This document shows positions 1-12,080 of a DNA stretch of 64,000 bases, in pieces (within the stretch, counting starts at the first letter, position 1; the number at the start of each line of letters is the position of its first letter). The notes below the pieces were generated by a model that ran no database searches, was not told where the DNA came from, and was given only the letters and a program-made list of their open reading frames with translations. The DNA comes from Hordeum vulgare subsp. vulgare. Its lineage: Eukaryota > Streptophyta > Magnoliopsida > Poales > Poaceae. The position numbers and the translations under genes were made by a program. The stretch covers positions 435,579,529-435,643,528 of the forward strand of contig NC_058522.1 of the NCBI RefSeq assembly GCF_904849725.1. Reading direction: 5' to 3'.

Positions 1-1565
1 GTGTCCTCCGTAGGCCTCGGAGTGACACTTCTGTAGGATCTGTCCCTGTTCATGTTCAGGTACACAACGTCTAATAACACCATCTACTCCTTCCTTATAA
101 AGGTGAGGATCATCCCAAAAGTAGTGTCTCAAGTCAAAGAAGAATTTCTTCTTTTGCTGGTACGTGAAACTTGGTGGTATATATTTGGCAACAATATAGT
201 TTGCATAATCAGCATACCATGGTGCACTACGTGAAGCATTGATGACATTCAATTGCTCATCGGGAAATCTATCATCAATAGGTTGTGGGTCATCAAGAAC
301 GTTCTCCAACCTAGACAAGTTATCTGCTACGGGGTTATCAGCACCCTTTCTGTCGACAACGTGCAAATCAAATTCTTGTAGCAAGAGAACCCAACTGATA
401 AGTCTAGGTTTAGCGTCCTTCTTCTCCATGAGGTACTTAATAGCAGCGTGATCAGTGTGAATAGTGACTTTGGAATCAACTATGTAAGACCTGAACTTTT
501 CACATGCAAACACGACTGCTAGAAATTCCTTCTCAGTAGTAGCATAGTTTCTCTGGGCACTGTCTAGGGTTTTACTAGCGTAGTGAATAACATTCAACTT
601 CTTATCAACTCTTTGCCCTAGAACATCACTAACAGCATAATCACTAGCATCACACATGATTTCAAAAGGCAAGTTGCAAGCAGGTGGTTGAACAATAGGT
701 GCAGTTATCAAAGCCCTCATAAGTATTTCGAAGGCTTCCTCACAATCATCGTCAAAGACAAAAGGAATATCCTTTTGCAAGAGATTGGTAAGAGGCCTAG
801 AAATCTTAGAGAAGTCTTTGATGAACCTTCTATATAAACCAGCATGACCAAGGAAACTTCTTATACCTTTGATATCTGTGGGGTATGGCATTTTCTCGAT
901 TGCATCAACCTTAGCCTTATCGACTTCAATACCTCTTTCAGAACCTTTATGCCCTAAGACGATGCCTCCGTTAACCATAAAGTGGCACTTCTCCCAATTC
1001 AAGACAAGATTGGTGTCTTTATATCTCTGTAAGAGTCGGTCAAGGTTGTTGAGGCAATCATCAAAAGAAGACCCGTAAACGGAAAATTCATCCATGAAAA
1101 CCTCGACAATCTTTTCACAAAAATCAGAGAATATAGCCATCATACATCTTTGAAAGGTGGCAGGTGCATTACATAAGCCAAAAGGCATATGTCTATAAGC
1201 AAAGGTACCGAAAGGGCAGGTGAAAGTGGTTTTCTCCTGATCAGATTGTGCAACTAGTATTTGGGAGAAACCGGAATAACCGTCTAGAAAGCAGAAGTGT
1301 GTGTGTTTAGACAGTCTTTCTAGCATTTGGTCGATAAAAGGCAAAGGGTAATGATCTTTCCTAGTGGCATTATTCAATTTCCTAAAATCGATCACCATCC
1401 TATAGCCAGTAATAATCCTCGGTGGGATCAATTCATCCTTATCATTAGGGACAACGGTAATGCCTCCCTTCTTAGGGACGCAATGCACCGGACTCACCCA
1501 ATCGCTATGAGCAACAGGATAGATAATACCCGCTTCCAGGAGCTTTAGTATTTCTTTTCTTAGTA
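1..1565 (-). pseudogene. gypsy pol: reverse transcriptase, RNase H, start of integrase
   Basis: Read on the minus strand, the frame from about 1565 to the window edge is open and gives reverse transcriptase, then RNase H, then the first part of an integrase HHCC finger (CHSEAYGGH at the left edge). Visible motifs are [11 protein letters not shown] near 1290-1265 and the catalytic box near 1100-1085, which reads FMDEF where the family has FMDDF. The second catalytic aspartate is therefore a glutamate (GAA). The RNase H part begins with [14 protein letters not shown] around 650-610. Upstream the same frame has a TAA near 1566 and a TAG at the end of the protease segment, so pol is cut off from gag-pro. 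An inactive relic; the domain call is secure. Confidence 0.85.
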
Positions 1566-1641
1566 CTTATTTCATCTTAGGATTCAATCTCCTTTGATGA
1601 TCAGCAACTGATTTGAAATCAGGATCGGTTTTAATCTTGTG

Positions 1642-2642
1642 CTAGCATAGAGTGGGACTAATGCCCTTAAGATCATCAAGAGTATATCCAATAGCAGCAC
1701 GGTGCTTCCTCAGAGTTTTTAGTAACTTCTTTTCTTCATGCTCCCAGAGGCTAGCACTAATAATGACAGTATATATCTCTTTTTCATCAAGATAGGCATA
1801 CTTAAGAGTATCAGGCAACTGTTTAAGCTCGAACACAGGATCACCCTTTGGTGGAGGTGGATCCCCAAGCAGTTCAACAGGCAAGTGATTCTTAAGGATA
1901 GGATATTGTTCTAAGACAACTCTATCTATTTCATCCCTTTCATCCATATGCATATCATTTTCATGCTCAAGCAAGTATTGCTCTAAGGGATCAGTAGGAG
2001 GCACGGCCATAGAAGCTAAGGCAATAGTTTCATCCTTACTAGGCAACTCCTTTTCATGAGGTTGTCTACCAAACTTGGAGAAATTGAACTCATGTGACAC
2101 ACCTTCAAAGCCAACAGTGACAGTTTGCTTCTCACAGTCAATATGAGCATTGACGGTATTGAGAAAAGGTCTACCAAATATGATGGGACAAAAGCTATCT
2201 TGTGCGGTAGCAAGAACGAGGAAATCAGCAGGATACTTCGTTTTACCACACAAGACTTCAACATCCCTAACAACTCCCACAGGGTAGATAGTAACTCTAT
2301 TGGCAAGCTGAATAGTGACATCAATAGGCTCTATCTAAACAGGTGCAATACCATCTTTGATTTCATCATATAAGGATTGAGGTATTGACTAACACTAGCA
2401 CCCACGTCACATACACCATGATAACAATGATCTCCTATCTTAACAGAAACCACACGCATGCCAACAACAGGCCTATGTTTGTCTCTAGCGTGAGGTTTAG
2501 CAATTCCAGCAGCATCTTCACAGAAGTGAATATTATGTCCCTCAACATCATCGGACAGGAGATCTTTGATAATAGCAATGCTAGGTTCATCTCTAATTTT
2601 CTCAGGGGGTGTAGGTGTTCTAATATAGCCTCTACGTATCAC
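1642..2642 (-). pseudogene. gypsy aspartic protease region
   Basis: Two overlapping minus-strand frames cover the retropepsin-like protease. The first (2642-2331) carries CDVGASVS, the family active-site motif D-[LV]-G-A-S-V. The second (2280-1642) carries the downstream IIFGRPFLNT, equivalent to the conserved ILGRPFL motif of plant gypsy proteases, and ends at a nonsense codon after KGISPTLC. The change of frame between 2331 and 2280 shows a frameshift. The protease would process Gag-Pol in the virus-like particle; this copy cannot be translated through. Confidence 0.8.
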
Positions 2643-2851
2643 AGTTGAAGCTTTAGAATGATCCTTTATCCTAACAGGGAAAGGTGGTTTCTCAATGTAA
2701 GCACTAGGAACCGCAGGATCATTATAGGCAATGACTCTCTCTTCAACTAGAGTGGGTTTAACTACATTGACTTCTAAAGGAGGATGATATTTGAACCACT
2801 TATCTTTGGGGAGATCAATATGAGCAGCAAAAGATTCACACAGTGACGCTA

Positions 2852-3628
2852 CTATCTCAGAGTCAAGTCCATACTTAGCGCTAAAGTCATAAAAAGTATT
2901 GTCTCAACAAAGGATTTAACGCAATCAATCGTTAAATTCATACCTAACTCCTTACCTTGTTCAAGCTCCCAATCTTCAGAGTTGCGTTTAATTCTCTCCA
3001 ATAAATTCCATTTGAAGTCAATATTTCTCTTCATAAAAGAACCGGTACAAGAAGTGTCAAGTATGGTGCGATCATCATGAGAAAGCCGAGCATAGAAGTT
3101 CTGAATGATTTCTCTCGAGAGCTCATGATTGGGGCATGAATATAGCATTGATTTAAGCCTCCCCCAAGCTTGAGCGATGCTTTCTCTGTCATGAGGCCAA
3201 AAAATATATATATAATTCCGATGACGATGTACTAAATGCATAGGATAAAACTTTTGATGAAATTCCAATTTCAACCGATTGTAGTCCCATGATCCAGTAT
3301 CATCACATAGCCTATACCATGTCAATGCCTTATCCTTCAAAGATAAAGGAAAAACCTTCTTCTTGACCTCATCCTCGGGCTAACCTGCAAGCTTAAATAA
3401 ACCACAAACTTCATCTAGATAGATTAGATGCAAATCTGGATGTGATGTTCCATCTCCTGTAAAAGGATTAGCCAGCAGTTTCTCAAGCATACCCGAAGGA
3501 AATTCAAAGCAAATATTTTCAGTAGGTGCAGCAGGTTGAGGAGCAACTCTTTGTGCTTCCGTTCGAGGTGAAGATACCCCGAACAAGCCCCTCAAAGGAT
3601 TAGTATCCATAGTGACAAGTGACAACAA
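2852..3628 (-). pseudogene. gypsy gag (capsid/nucleocapsid) remnant
   Basis: The N-terminal segment (3628-3380, start probably at MDTNPLRG inside it) ends at a nonsense codon after FKLAG. The same protein resumes at 3340 with KDKALTWYRLCDDTGSWD, the retrotransposon Gag fold region (compare RAKTWFSSLP in the related array genes), and runs to 2852, where the frame drifts. It follows the primer-binding site by about 80 bases, the usual place for gag. Broken by at least one stop and one frameshift. Confidence 0.75.
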
Positions 3629-3688
3629 ATTTCAGCACACTATATGAATGTTTCCTTACCAAGTTCCACTTACCAAAGGCGCTTCACT

Positions 3689-3705
3689 CCCCGGCAACGG
3701 CGCCA
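3689..3705 (-). other. primer-binding site, tRNA-Asp type
   Basis: The plus strand reads ccccggcaacggcgcca, which equals the 3' end of plant tRNA-Asp (CCCCGGCAACGGCG plus CCA). Read on the minus strand it primes reverse transcription 11 bases inside the LTR border at 3717. It is not a tRNA gene: no acceptor-stem partner or cloverleaf is present. Confidence 0.9.
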
Positions 3706-3716
3706 GAAAAGAGTCT

Positions 3717-5240
3717 TGATGACCCACAAGTATAGGGGATCAATCGTAGTCCTTTCGATAAGTAAGAGTGTCGAACCCAACGAGGAGCAGAAGGATCTGA
3801 CAAGTGGTTTTCACCAAGGTAAAATCTGCACGCACTGAAATTGTCGGTAACAAGTGATTGTGTGGTGAGATGATTCGTAGCAAGCAACAAGTAACAAAAG
3901 TAGCAACAGTGCAGCAAAGTGGCCCAATCCCTTTTGTAGAAAGGGACAAGCCTGGACAAAGTCTTATAGGAGGAAAAACGCTCCCGAGGACACATGGGAA
4001 TTTCTGGCATGCTAGTTTTCATCATGTTCATATGATTCGTGTTTGTTACTTTGATAGTTTTATATGTGGGTGGACCGGCGCTTGGGTACTTCCTTTACTT
4101 GGACAAGCATCCCATTTATGATTAACCCCTCTTGCAAGCATCCGCAACTATGAAAGAAGAATTAAGACAAAGTCTAACCATAGCATTAAACTAGTGGATC
4201 CAAATCAGCCCCTTACGAAGCAACCCATAAACTAGGGTTTAAGCTCTTGTCACTCTAGCAACCCATCATCTACTTACTACTTCCCAATGCCTTCCTCTAG
4301 GCCCAAATAATGGTGAATTGTTATGTAGTTGACGTTCACATAACACCACTAGAGGAAAAACAACATACAACACATCAAAATATCGAACGAATACCAAATT
4401 CACATGACTACTATTAGCATGAATTATCCCATGTCCTCAGGAACAAAAGTAACTACTCACAAAGCATAATCATATTAATGACCAGAGAGGTAATGAGTAG
4501 CATCAAGGATCTGAACATAAACTCTTCCACCAAGTAATCCAACTAGCATCAACTACAAAGAGTAATTAACACTACTAGCAACCTTACAAGTACCAATGAG
4601 AGTCGAGAGATGGAGATTGGTTACAAGAGATGAACTAGGGTTTGGAGATGAGATGGTGTTGATGAAGATGTTGGTGGTGATGAGTCCCCTCTGATGAGAG
4701 GAGTGTTGGTGATGACGATGGCGACGGTTTCCCCCTCCGGGAGGGAAGTTTCCCTGGCAGGATCGTCGTGCCGGAGCTCTATATTGGTTCTGCTCAAGTT
4801 CCGCCTCGTGGCAGCGGCGAATCCATGAAAAAGCTCCTACCTGATTTTTTTTCCAGACGAAACCCTTCATATAGCAGAAGAGGGGGGCCAGTGGGCCAGC
4901 AGGCTGCCCACAAGCCCTCATGGTGCGGCCTGGGGGGTGGTCGCGCCGTGCAGGCTTGTGGTCACCTCCACGTGCCCCTCTGGTGCTTCTTCGGCCCAGT
5001 ATTTTTTATAAATCCGAAAAAAATTCTCGTTGATTTTTACGGCGTTTGGAGTTGCGTAGAATAGGTATCTCAACTTTGCTCCACTTTTAGGCGAGAATTC
5101 GAGCTGCCGACATTCTCCCTCTTCATGTAAACCTTGCAAAATAAGAGAGAAAAGGCATAAGAATTGTACCGTGAAGTGAAGTAACAGCCCAACAATTGAT
5201 AAATAACAACATGAAAACATGATGGAAAATGGACGTATCA
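3717..5240 (-). repeat. 5' LTR of the left gypsy element
   Basis: The LTR has TG...CA ends (tgatgaccc at 3717, acgtatca ending at 5240). On the minus strand it starts TGATACGTCC. Length is 1524 bp. It lies directly outside the tRNA-Asp primer site, so it is the 5' LTR of the minus-strand element. The start could alternatively be at 3720, since TGATGA offers two TGs. Confidence 0.85.
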
Positions 5241-6472
5241 AACCCTCGCAGACTTTGTGGAATTGCGAATTTCTCCATCGTTCCTCCGCCGCAGCGCTTC
5301 CGTGATCGGGAGCGGAAGGAGACCTCTTCCTGGCACCTTACCGGAGGGAGGATTGACCTCTGGGAGCTTCTCCACCACCATGGACGCTTCCCGGATGTGG
5401 CGTGAGTAGTTCCCCTTGGACCATGAGTCCATGCCCAGTAGCTATGTGATGTCTTCTCTCCAATCTTGTGCTTCAACGGTTAGTCCCTGTGAGCTGCCCT
5501 ACATGATCAAGGCATATATATAATTCTCTTGCTATTGCTATGCTCGGTTTGTTGGGATCCGATGGATTATGAGATTATGTTCAGATTGTTATGAGTTATA
5601 TATTTGATTATCCTTTTATATTATGTTCCTTACTGATTCATGCATGTTCTCCGTTGCTTTTTATTGCTTTGGTCAAGTAGTAGATCGTAACTCCAAGAGG
5701 GAACGTTATGCATGATTGTGGGTTCGGGCCCCTCGATGTCTAGCTTGAGTGACAAAAACATGAGACTAGGGGATGTGCTTGTTGCCACCAGGGAGAAAAC
5801 AACGGTGCTTGTGACCAAGGTTGCAAGGATTGTTTACCTTAGGCATAGTTCGTTAATGCAGTTCTCCGTTGCTTTGAGTTTACACTTTGGGTGGGGCTCG
5901 CAACTTAATACCAGAGAGATGTTGTGGATAGATATCTCAAGGTGGATGATTAGTAAGTAGATGCTGATGAATAAACGGTCTACTTGTCTTGGCGTATTGC
6001 CCATTATTATTGAACCTCTAACTGCGGTGCGATCATAATTCTGTCAATTGCCCAACTGTGATTTGTTTACCCTAGCATAGTTGTTTATCATCTTTTGGGA
6101 GAGAGACATCACTAGTGAACGTAATGTGATTCTGGTCGATATCACCATCATTGCTTACACCTCCACTATTTACCTCTTTATTTACTTTTCCATTGCAATC
6201 ACTATTACCTTCACGCTTGTGTTTTGATTCTTTGCAAACTACAAGGCCGGAGAGAGTGACAACCTCTCTGTACTCGTTGGGAGCAAAGTTGTTTGTTGTG
6301 TGTGCAGGTCCACGTCTTCTGCTAGCGCCAGGGTGAAAGACACCTACTTGTTGAGCCTAGGAGTCCTCCTGGTTCGATAAACCTTACAGTCTCCGTGTAA
6401 GGGAAATTTGTTGCTGACTACATCTCCACCTTCCACTTGGGGTCCAACGAGGGGCGAGAAGCATATACATCA
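5241..6472 (+). repeat. gypsy LTR fragment, plus orientation
   Basis: This stretch reads like the middle and 3' end of a TGATACGTC-type LTR in plus orientation. It has a GC-rich leader with the ggcacc(t)taccggaggga motif near 5333, the conserved gttgggatccgatgga segment near 5550, and a terminal part with tggttcgataaacctt near 6371, ending in acatca at 6472. Its start is cut by the gypsy insertion ending at 5240. At 6472 it meets an LTR piece in the opposite orientation. No gene is supported here. Confidence 0.65.
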
Positions 6473-6943
6473 CCTCGTCATCAGATGATGACCCCCTCCG
6501 GCAAGGTGCTGGAGAGGGCCGAGATTGGTTTTCCATGGCTCTGGAGGCTTGCGGTGGCGGAACTCCCGATCTAGGTTTCTTTTCAGGGGTTTCAGTATTT
6601 ATAAGAATATTCGGCATTCGAATCACATCAGGGGAGTGCTCGAGGGGCCCACAAACGAGGGGTGCGCCCTAGGGAAGCACCTTGGTGGCTTGTGGCTGCC
6701 TTGGGACTCCACTACGGTATCCTTTTGCTCCATTACTTTTCATATTTTCCAAAAATATTTTCCATAAATTTTTAGCCCATTCTGAGAACTTTTATTTCTG
6801 CACAAAAACAACACCACGGTAGCTGTGCTGAAAAACAGCGTCAATCCGAGTTAGTTGTAATAAAATCATACCAAAATCATATAGAATTATTGTAAACATG
6901 GCATGAATACTTCATAAATTATAGATACATTGGAGACGTATCA
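6473..6943 (-). repeat. gypsy LTR fragment, minus orientation (LTR 5' end)
   Basis: Read from 6943 leftward this is the first about 470 bases of a TGATACGTC-type LTR: a tgatacgtctcc start, an AT-rich stretch, then the ccggaggggg motif near 6495. Its right edge is the junction into the copia LTR that resumes at 6944, so the source element entered that LTR; the right-hand target duplication would be cttgc. Its left edge abuts a plus-oriented piece of a similar LTR at a short palindrome. Confidence 0.65.
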
Positions 6944-8011
6944 CTTGCCGGTAACGAGATTGAACTAGATATAGAGATACCGATGATCAAATCTCGGGCA
7001 AGTAACATACTGATAGACAAACGGAATAGTATACGGGATTGATTGAATCCTTGACATCATGGTTCGACCGATAAATATTTTCATAGAATATGTAGGAGAC
7101 AATATGGACATCCACGTCCCGCTATTGGTTATTGGCCAGAGAGTGTCTCGGTCATGTTTGCATAGTTCTCGAACCCGCAGGGTGTGCACACTTAAGGTTT
7201 TCTGACGATTCAGTATTAATGAGTTATGTGTGGTAGTAACCGAAAGTTGTTCGGCGTCCCGGATGAGATCCCGGACATCACGAGGAGCTTCAGAATGGTC
7301 CGCATGTAAATATTTATATATGGGAAGTCATATTTTGGCTACGGGAAAAGTTTCCGGTTTTTGTGATACTGTATCGGGAAGCTTCTAGAAGGTTCCGAAA
7401 ACTTCCGGAGGAGTCTGGCAGTCCACCAAAGATTCCACCATGTACCAAGGGTTTTCGTGGGCTGAGGGAGACGTCGTGGCCTTATTGGGCCAAGTGCACA
7501 AGTCCCTCAAGGCCCATGTAGTTGGGAAAGGTGGAAAGTCCATCTTTGTATGGAAGGGAAGGAAGGGGACTAGGATTCCACCTCCTCCCGCTTGGCTGCG
7601 CCCTAGGGCTTGGAGGGACTGTTCCCCATGCCCCTTCACTATATATAGAGTGGAGGGAGCGCCCCAAGAGGACACAGAAAGCCCTTGGTGCCCCTCTCTC
7701 TCCCTAGATCGATTTCTCCTCTAGTTTTTCCGGTAGTGCTTAGGCGAAGCCTTGCCGGGATAGCACCACCACCGTCTCCACCATGTCATCGTGTTGCGGG
7801 AGAACTCATCTACTACTCCGCCCTCGCTCGTTGGATTAAGGCGGAGACGTCATCGAGCTGTATGTGTGCTGAACATGAAGGTGTCGTCCATTCGGTGCTC
7901 GATCGGGAGTTCATGGGACAGATCGTGATTGGATCGTGAAGACTTACCACTACATCAACCACGTTCTTTAATGCTTCCGCTTAGCAATTTACAAGGGTAT
8001 GTAGATACAAT
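6944..8011 (+). repeat. copia Angela/BARE-1 5' LTR, central and 3' part
   Basis: The sequence matches positions about 606 onward of the 3' LTR at 44604-46365, including cttgccggtaacgagattga, a TATA-like tatatatagag near 7650 that suggests the LTR promoter, and the end segment agggtatgtagatacaat. It is interrupted at 8011 by a solo LTR and resumes after the gypsy array at 29190. No host gene lies here; the open frames at 7385-7724 are LTR shadows. Confidence 0.85.
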
Positions 8012-9789
8012 TCTAGGGTAAAGTAGCATAAATTCAAAATTTTCCTACGCCATATTCAGATCTTCCTATGGAGAGACCAGCAACGAGGGAGGGGTAAGAG
8101 CATCTTCATACCTTTGAAGATTGCTAAGTGGAAGCGTTACTAGAACACGGTTGATGGAGTCGTACTCGTAGCGATTCAGATCGCGGTGTGATTCCGATCT
8201 AGTGCCGAACTACGGCACCTCCGTGTTCAACACACGTGCAGCCCGGTGACGTCTCCTGCACCTTGATCCAGTAAGGAGGAGGGAGAGGTTGGGGAAGAAC
8301 TCGAGCAGCACGACGGCGTGGTGTCGATGGAGAGACGAGGTCTCCCGGCAGGGCTTCGCCAAGCACCGCACAGAGGAGGAGAAAGAAGGACAGGGCTGCG
8401 CCGAGGGAGAGGGAGAAGTCTGTCTCCCAAGGGCCAAAACCCCTCTCTATTTATAGGAGGAGGGGGAGGGGCTGCGCCACCCCTAGGGTTCCCTCCCTAG
8501 GGGCCGGCGGCCACCATATGGGAAAGGGGGGGCGGCGGCTAGGGTGGGAGGGGGTGGCGCACCACCTGGTGGGCCTTAGGCCCACCTGGCTTAGGGTTTG
8601 CCCCCCCCCCTTTTCTCTCCCATGCGCATTGGGCTGAGTGGGGAGGCGCACCAGCCCACCTAGGGGCTGGTTCCCTCCCCACATGGCCCATCTTACCTCC
8701 CGTGGTCGTTGCCCCCCTTCGGTGGACCCCGGGGGCCACCTCCGGTGGTCCCGGTGGTCACGGTACGCTACCGGTGATGCCCGAAACACTTCCGGTGTCC
8801 GAAACCTTCCGTCCTATATATCAATCTTTCCCTCCGGACCATTCCGGAGCTCCTCGTGACGTCCGGGATCTCATCTGGGACTCCAAACAACTTTCGGTAA
8901 CCTCGTATAACAATTCCCTATAACCCTAGCGTCATCGAACCTTAAGTGTGTAGACCCTACGGGTCCGGGAGACAGGCAGACATGACCGAGACACCTCTCT
9001 GGACAATAACCATCAGCGCGGTCTAGATACCTATGGTGGCTCCCACTCGCTCCATGATGATCTCATCGGATGAACCACGATGTCAAGGATTCAATCAATC
9101 CCGTATACGATTCCCTTTGTCTGTCGGTATAGAACTTGCCCGAGATTCGATCATCGGTATACCTATACCTTGTTCAATCTCGTTACCGGTAAGTCTCTTT
9201 ACTCGTTCCGTAGCACGTCATCATGTGACTAACTCCTTAGTCACATTGAGCTCATGATGATGTTCTACCGAGTGGGCCCAGAGATGCCTCTCCGTCACAC
9301 GGAGTGACAAATCCCGATCTCGATTCGTACCAACCCAACAGACACTTTCAGAGATACCCGTAGTGCACCTTTATAGTCACCCAGTTACGTTGTGACATTT
9401 GATACACCCAAAGCACTCCTACGGCATCCGGGAGTTGCACAATCTCACGGTCGAAGGAAAAGACACTTGACATTAGAAAAGCTTTAGCATACGAACAATA
9501 CGATCTAGTGCTTGCTTAGGATTGGGTCTTGTCCATCACATCATTCTCCCAATGATGTGATCCCGTTATCAATGACATCTAATGCCCATGATCAGGAAAC
9601 CATGATCATCTATTGACTAACGAGCTAGCCAACTAGAGGCTTGCTAGGGACACATTGTGATCTATTTATTCACACATGTATTACTGTTTCATGTTAATAC
9701 AATTATAGCATGAACAATAGACGATTATCACGAACAAGGAAATATGATAATAACCATTTTATTATTGCCTCTAGGGCATATTTCCAACA
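8012..9789 (-). mobile_element. solo LTR of an Angela/BARE-1-type copia element
   Basis: This is a 1778-bp LTR in minus orientation, ending at 9789 with ggcatatttccaaca (reverse complement TGTTGGAAATATG). It starts at 8012 as tctaggg, where the family has tgttggg, so the terminal TG has mutated to TC. It is flanked by perfect 5-bp target duplications ACAAT (8007-8011 and 9790-9794). No internal domain is attached, so it is a solo LTR left by LTR-LTR recombination. It lies in opposite orientation inside another copy of the same LTR family, making a partial inverted pair. Confidence 0.9.
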
Positions 9790-9796
9790 ACAATCT

Positions 9797-10699
9797 TGCT
9801 ACTTCTCAAACAACAGCGCCAGAAATTGACACGTTGACGGAGACTTGCTTGCGTTGGTTTTTCCCTTGAAGAGGAAAGGGTGATGCAACACAGGAGTAGT
9901 AAGTATTTCCCTCAGTTTGAGAACCAAGGTATCAATCCAGTAGGAGAATCTCGTCAAGTCCAGAGTACCTGCACAAACACAAAAGAGCTTGCACCCAACG
10001 CTATAAAGGGGTTGTCAAACCCTTCAAGATTGATTGCAAAGTGAGATCTAAAGGCGGAAAGTGCAACAAAGAAAAAGAGTAAGGCTGAAAATATGGTGTG
10101 GAGTAGACCCCGGGGCCATAGTGTTCACTAGAGGCTTCTCACAAAATAGCAAATATTAGGGTGGGTGAACAAATTACTGTCGAGCAATTGATAGAACCGC
10201 GCAAAGTCATGATGATATCTAAGGCAATGATCATACATATAGGCATCACGTCCGAGACAAGTAGACCGATACTTTCTGCATCTACTACTATTACTCCACA
10301 CATCGACCGCTATCCAGCATGCATCTAGTGTATTGAGTTCATGACGAACAGAGTAACGCCTTAAGCAAGATGACATGATGTAGAGGGGTAAACTCAAACC
10401 AATGATGAAAACCCCATCTTTTTACCCTTGATGGCAACAACACGATGCGTGCCTCGCTACCCCTTCTGTCACTAGGTGAGGTCACCGCATGGTATGAACC
10501 CAAAACCAAGCACTTCTCCCATTGCAAGAATCATAGATCAAGCTGGCCAAACAAAACCCACAACTCGAAGAGAATTACAAGGATATGAAATCATGCATAA
10601 GAGAGATCAGAAGAAACTCAAATAAGATTCATAGATAATTTGATCATAAATCCACAATTCATCGGATCTCGACAAACACACCGCAAAAGAAGATTACAT
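9797..10699 (-). repeat. array LTR4, truncated 3' LTR
   Basis: This matches the left part of LTR1 (27638 onward), starting tgctacttctcaaac, and stops at gattacat (10699) where LTR1 continues with cgga. About 640 bp, including the TGATACGTC start of the LTR, are missing. The sequence passes straight into internal-domain sequence (agcggtttacc), so the truncation joins LTR to internal DNA at a 4-base ACAT microhomology. Confidence 0.8.
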
Positions 10700-12080
10700 A
10701 GCGGTTTACCATACGTGCATGCTACGGGAATCACTAACTTCAACACAAGTATTTCTAGATCCACAACACCTTACTAGCATAACTTCAATATTACCACAAC
10801 CACAACTCAAAACTAATTGAGATGAATCAAACTTCTCTAACTATCCAATGCACATGAAGGTGGAAGTTTTCGTATCCCTTTGGATAACTACCCCTTTTGA
10901 GACTACTTTAAAAGCATAGATCAACTACCAAGCCACGCACCACTGTGCTCTAAAGATATAAGTGAAGCACATAGAGCAAAAGTATCTAGCTCAAAAGATA
11001 TAAGTGAAGCACATGTGAGCTGAATTGTCTACCAAAGGATATAAGTGAAGCTCGATAAAATCACGGTGAGTGCATGTCTCTCTCTCTAGGTGTGCAGCAA
11101 GGATGATTGTGACACAACAAAAATAAAAGACTCCTACGATACAAGACGCCCCAAGCAAAAACACATAACATGTGGTGAATAAAAATATAGCCCCAAGTAA
11201 CGTTACCAATGGATTGAAGACGAGAGAGGGGATGCCTTCCCGGGGCATCCCCAAGCTTAGGCTTTTAAGGCATCCTTGAATCTCTTGGGGTGCCTTGGGC
11301 ATCCCCAAGCTTGATCTCTTGCCACTCTTTATCTCTTTGTCCATAAGAACTTCACCCAAAACTTGAAAACTTCACAACACGAAACTTAAACAGAAACTCG
11401 TGATAACATTAGTACAAGAAAGCAAACCACCACTTCCTTAGGTACTATAGAAAACTTAAATTCTACTTATGCTGATGTTGGGTTACTGTATTTTCAACCT
11501 TCCATGGCTAATACCCTCCGATACTATCCATAGTTTCATCAAAATAAGCAACCAACTCAACAAAAAACAGAATCTGTTAACAGCAGACCAGTCTGTAGCA
11601 ATATGTATATTTCGTATACCTCTGGTACTTCAAGAATTCTGAACAATTACGACAGTCTGAAGAATTTGCGTAGCAATCAGCAGCAAAAAGAATCAACTCA
11701 AAAGCTCTTACATAAAAAAATGAAAATTCTTTTCGTGAGCAGAAAGTTTCTGTCTTTTCCAACATGACCAAACGATCATCCCCAAGACTAATCATAACGG
11801 TTTTGCTTGGCACAAACGCAAAAATAAACACAAAAAACACAATCATAACAGAATTATGATGGTGTGGAGAAAACAAAACAGGAAGCAAAAAGCAAAGAAA
11901 AATTTGTTCATTGGGTTGCCTCCCAACAAGCGCTATCCTTTAACGCCCTTAGCTAGGCATTGATTTCAATGATGCTCACATAAAAGGTAAGGATTGAAAC
12001 ACAAAGAGAGCATCATGGAGCAAATGGCTAGCACATTTAAGTCTAACCCACTTCCTATGCATAGGGATTTTGTGATCAAA
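10700..12080 (-). other. array internal domain A, non-coding 3' region
   Basis: This is collinear with internal domain B at about 16004-17280 (for example repeated aaaagatataagtgaagcac units near 10950-11050 and the ggttgcctcccaacaagcgct block near 11917). No coding sequence is supported. The reading frames here, such as 10991-11359, recur almost unchanged in domain B only because the DNA is duplicated. Confidence 0.7.

Larger units (their letters stand above)
1..5240 (-). mobile_element. Ty3/gypsy (Athila-like) retrotransposon, 5' part, runs off left edge
   Basis: This minus-strand element shows, from right to left, a 5' LTR (3717-5240), a primer-binding site matching plant tRNA-Asp (3689-3705), gag, protease, reverse transcriptase, RNase H and the start of the integrase zinc-binding region at the window edge. 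The domain order and the tRNA-Asp primer are typical of the Athila and Sabrina/WHAM group of plant gypsy elements; the exact family name is not certain. The 3' LTR is outside the window, so its target duplication cannot be tested; the right-hand copy would be the 5 bases after 5240 (aaccc). Several nonsense codons and frameshifts make it inactive. It lies inside an older gypsy LTR fragment that resumes at 5241. Confidence 0.88.
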
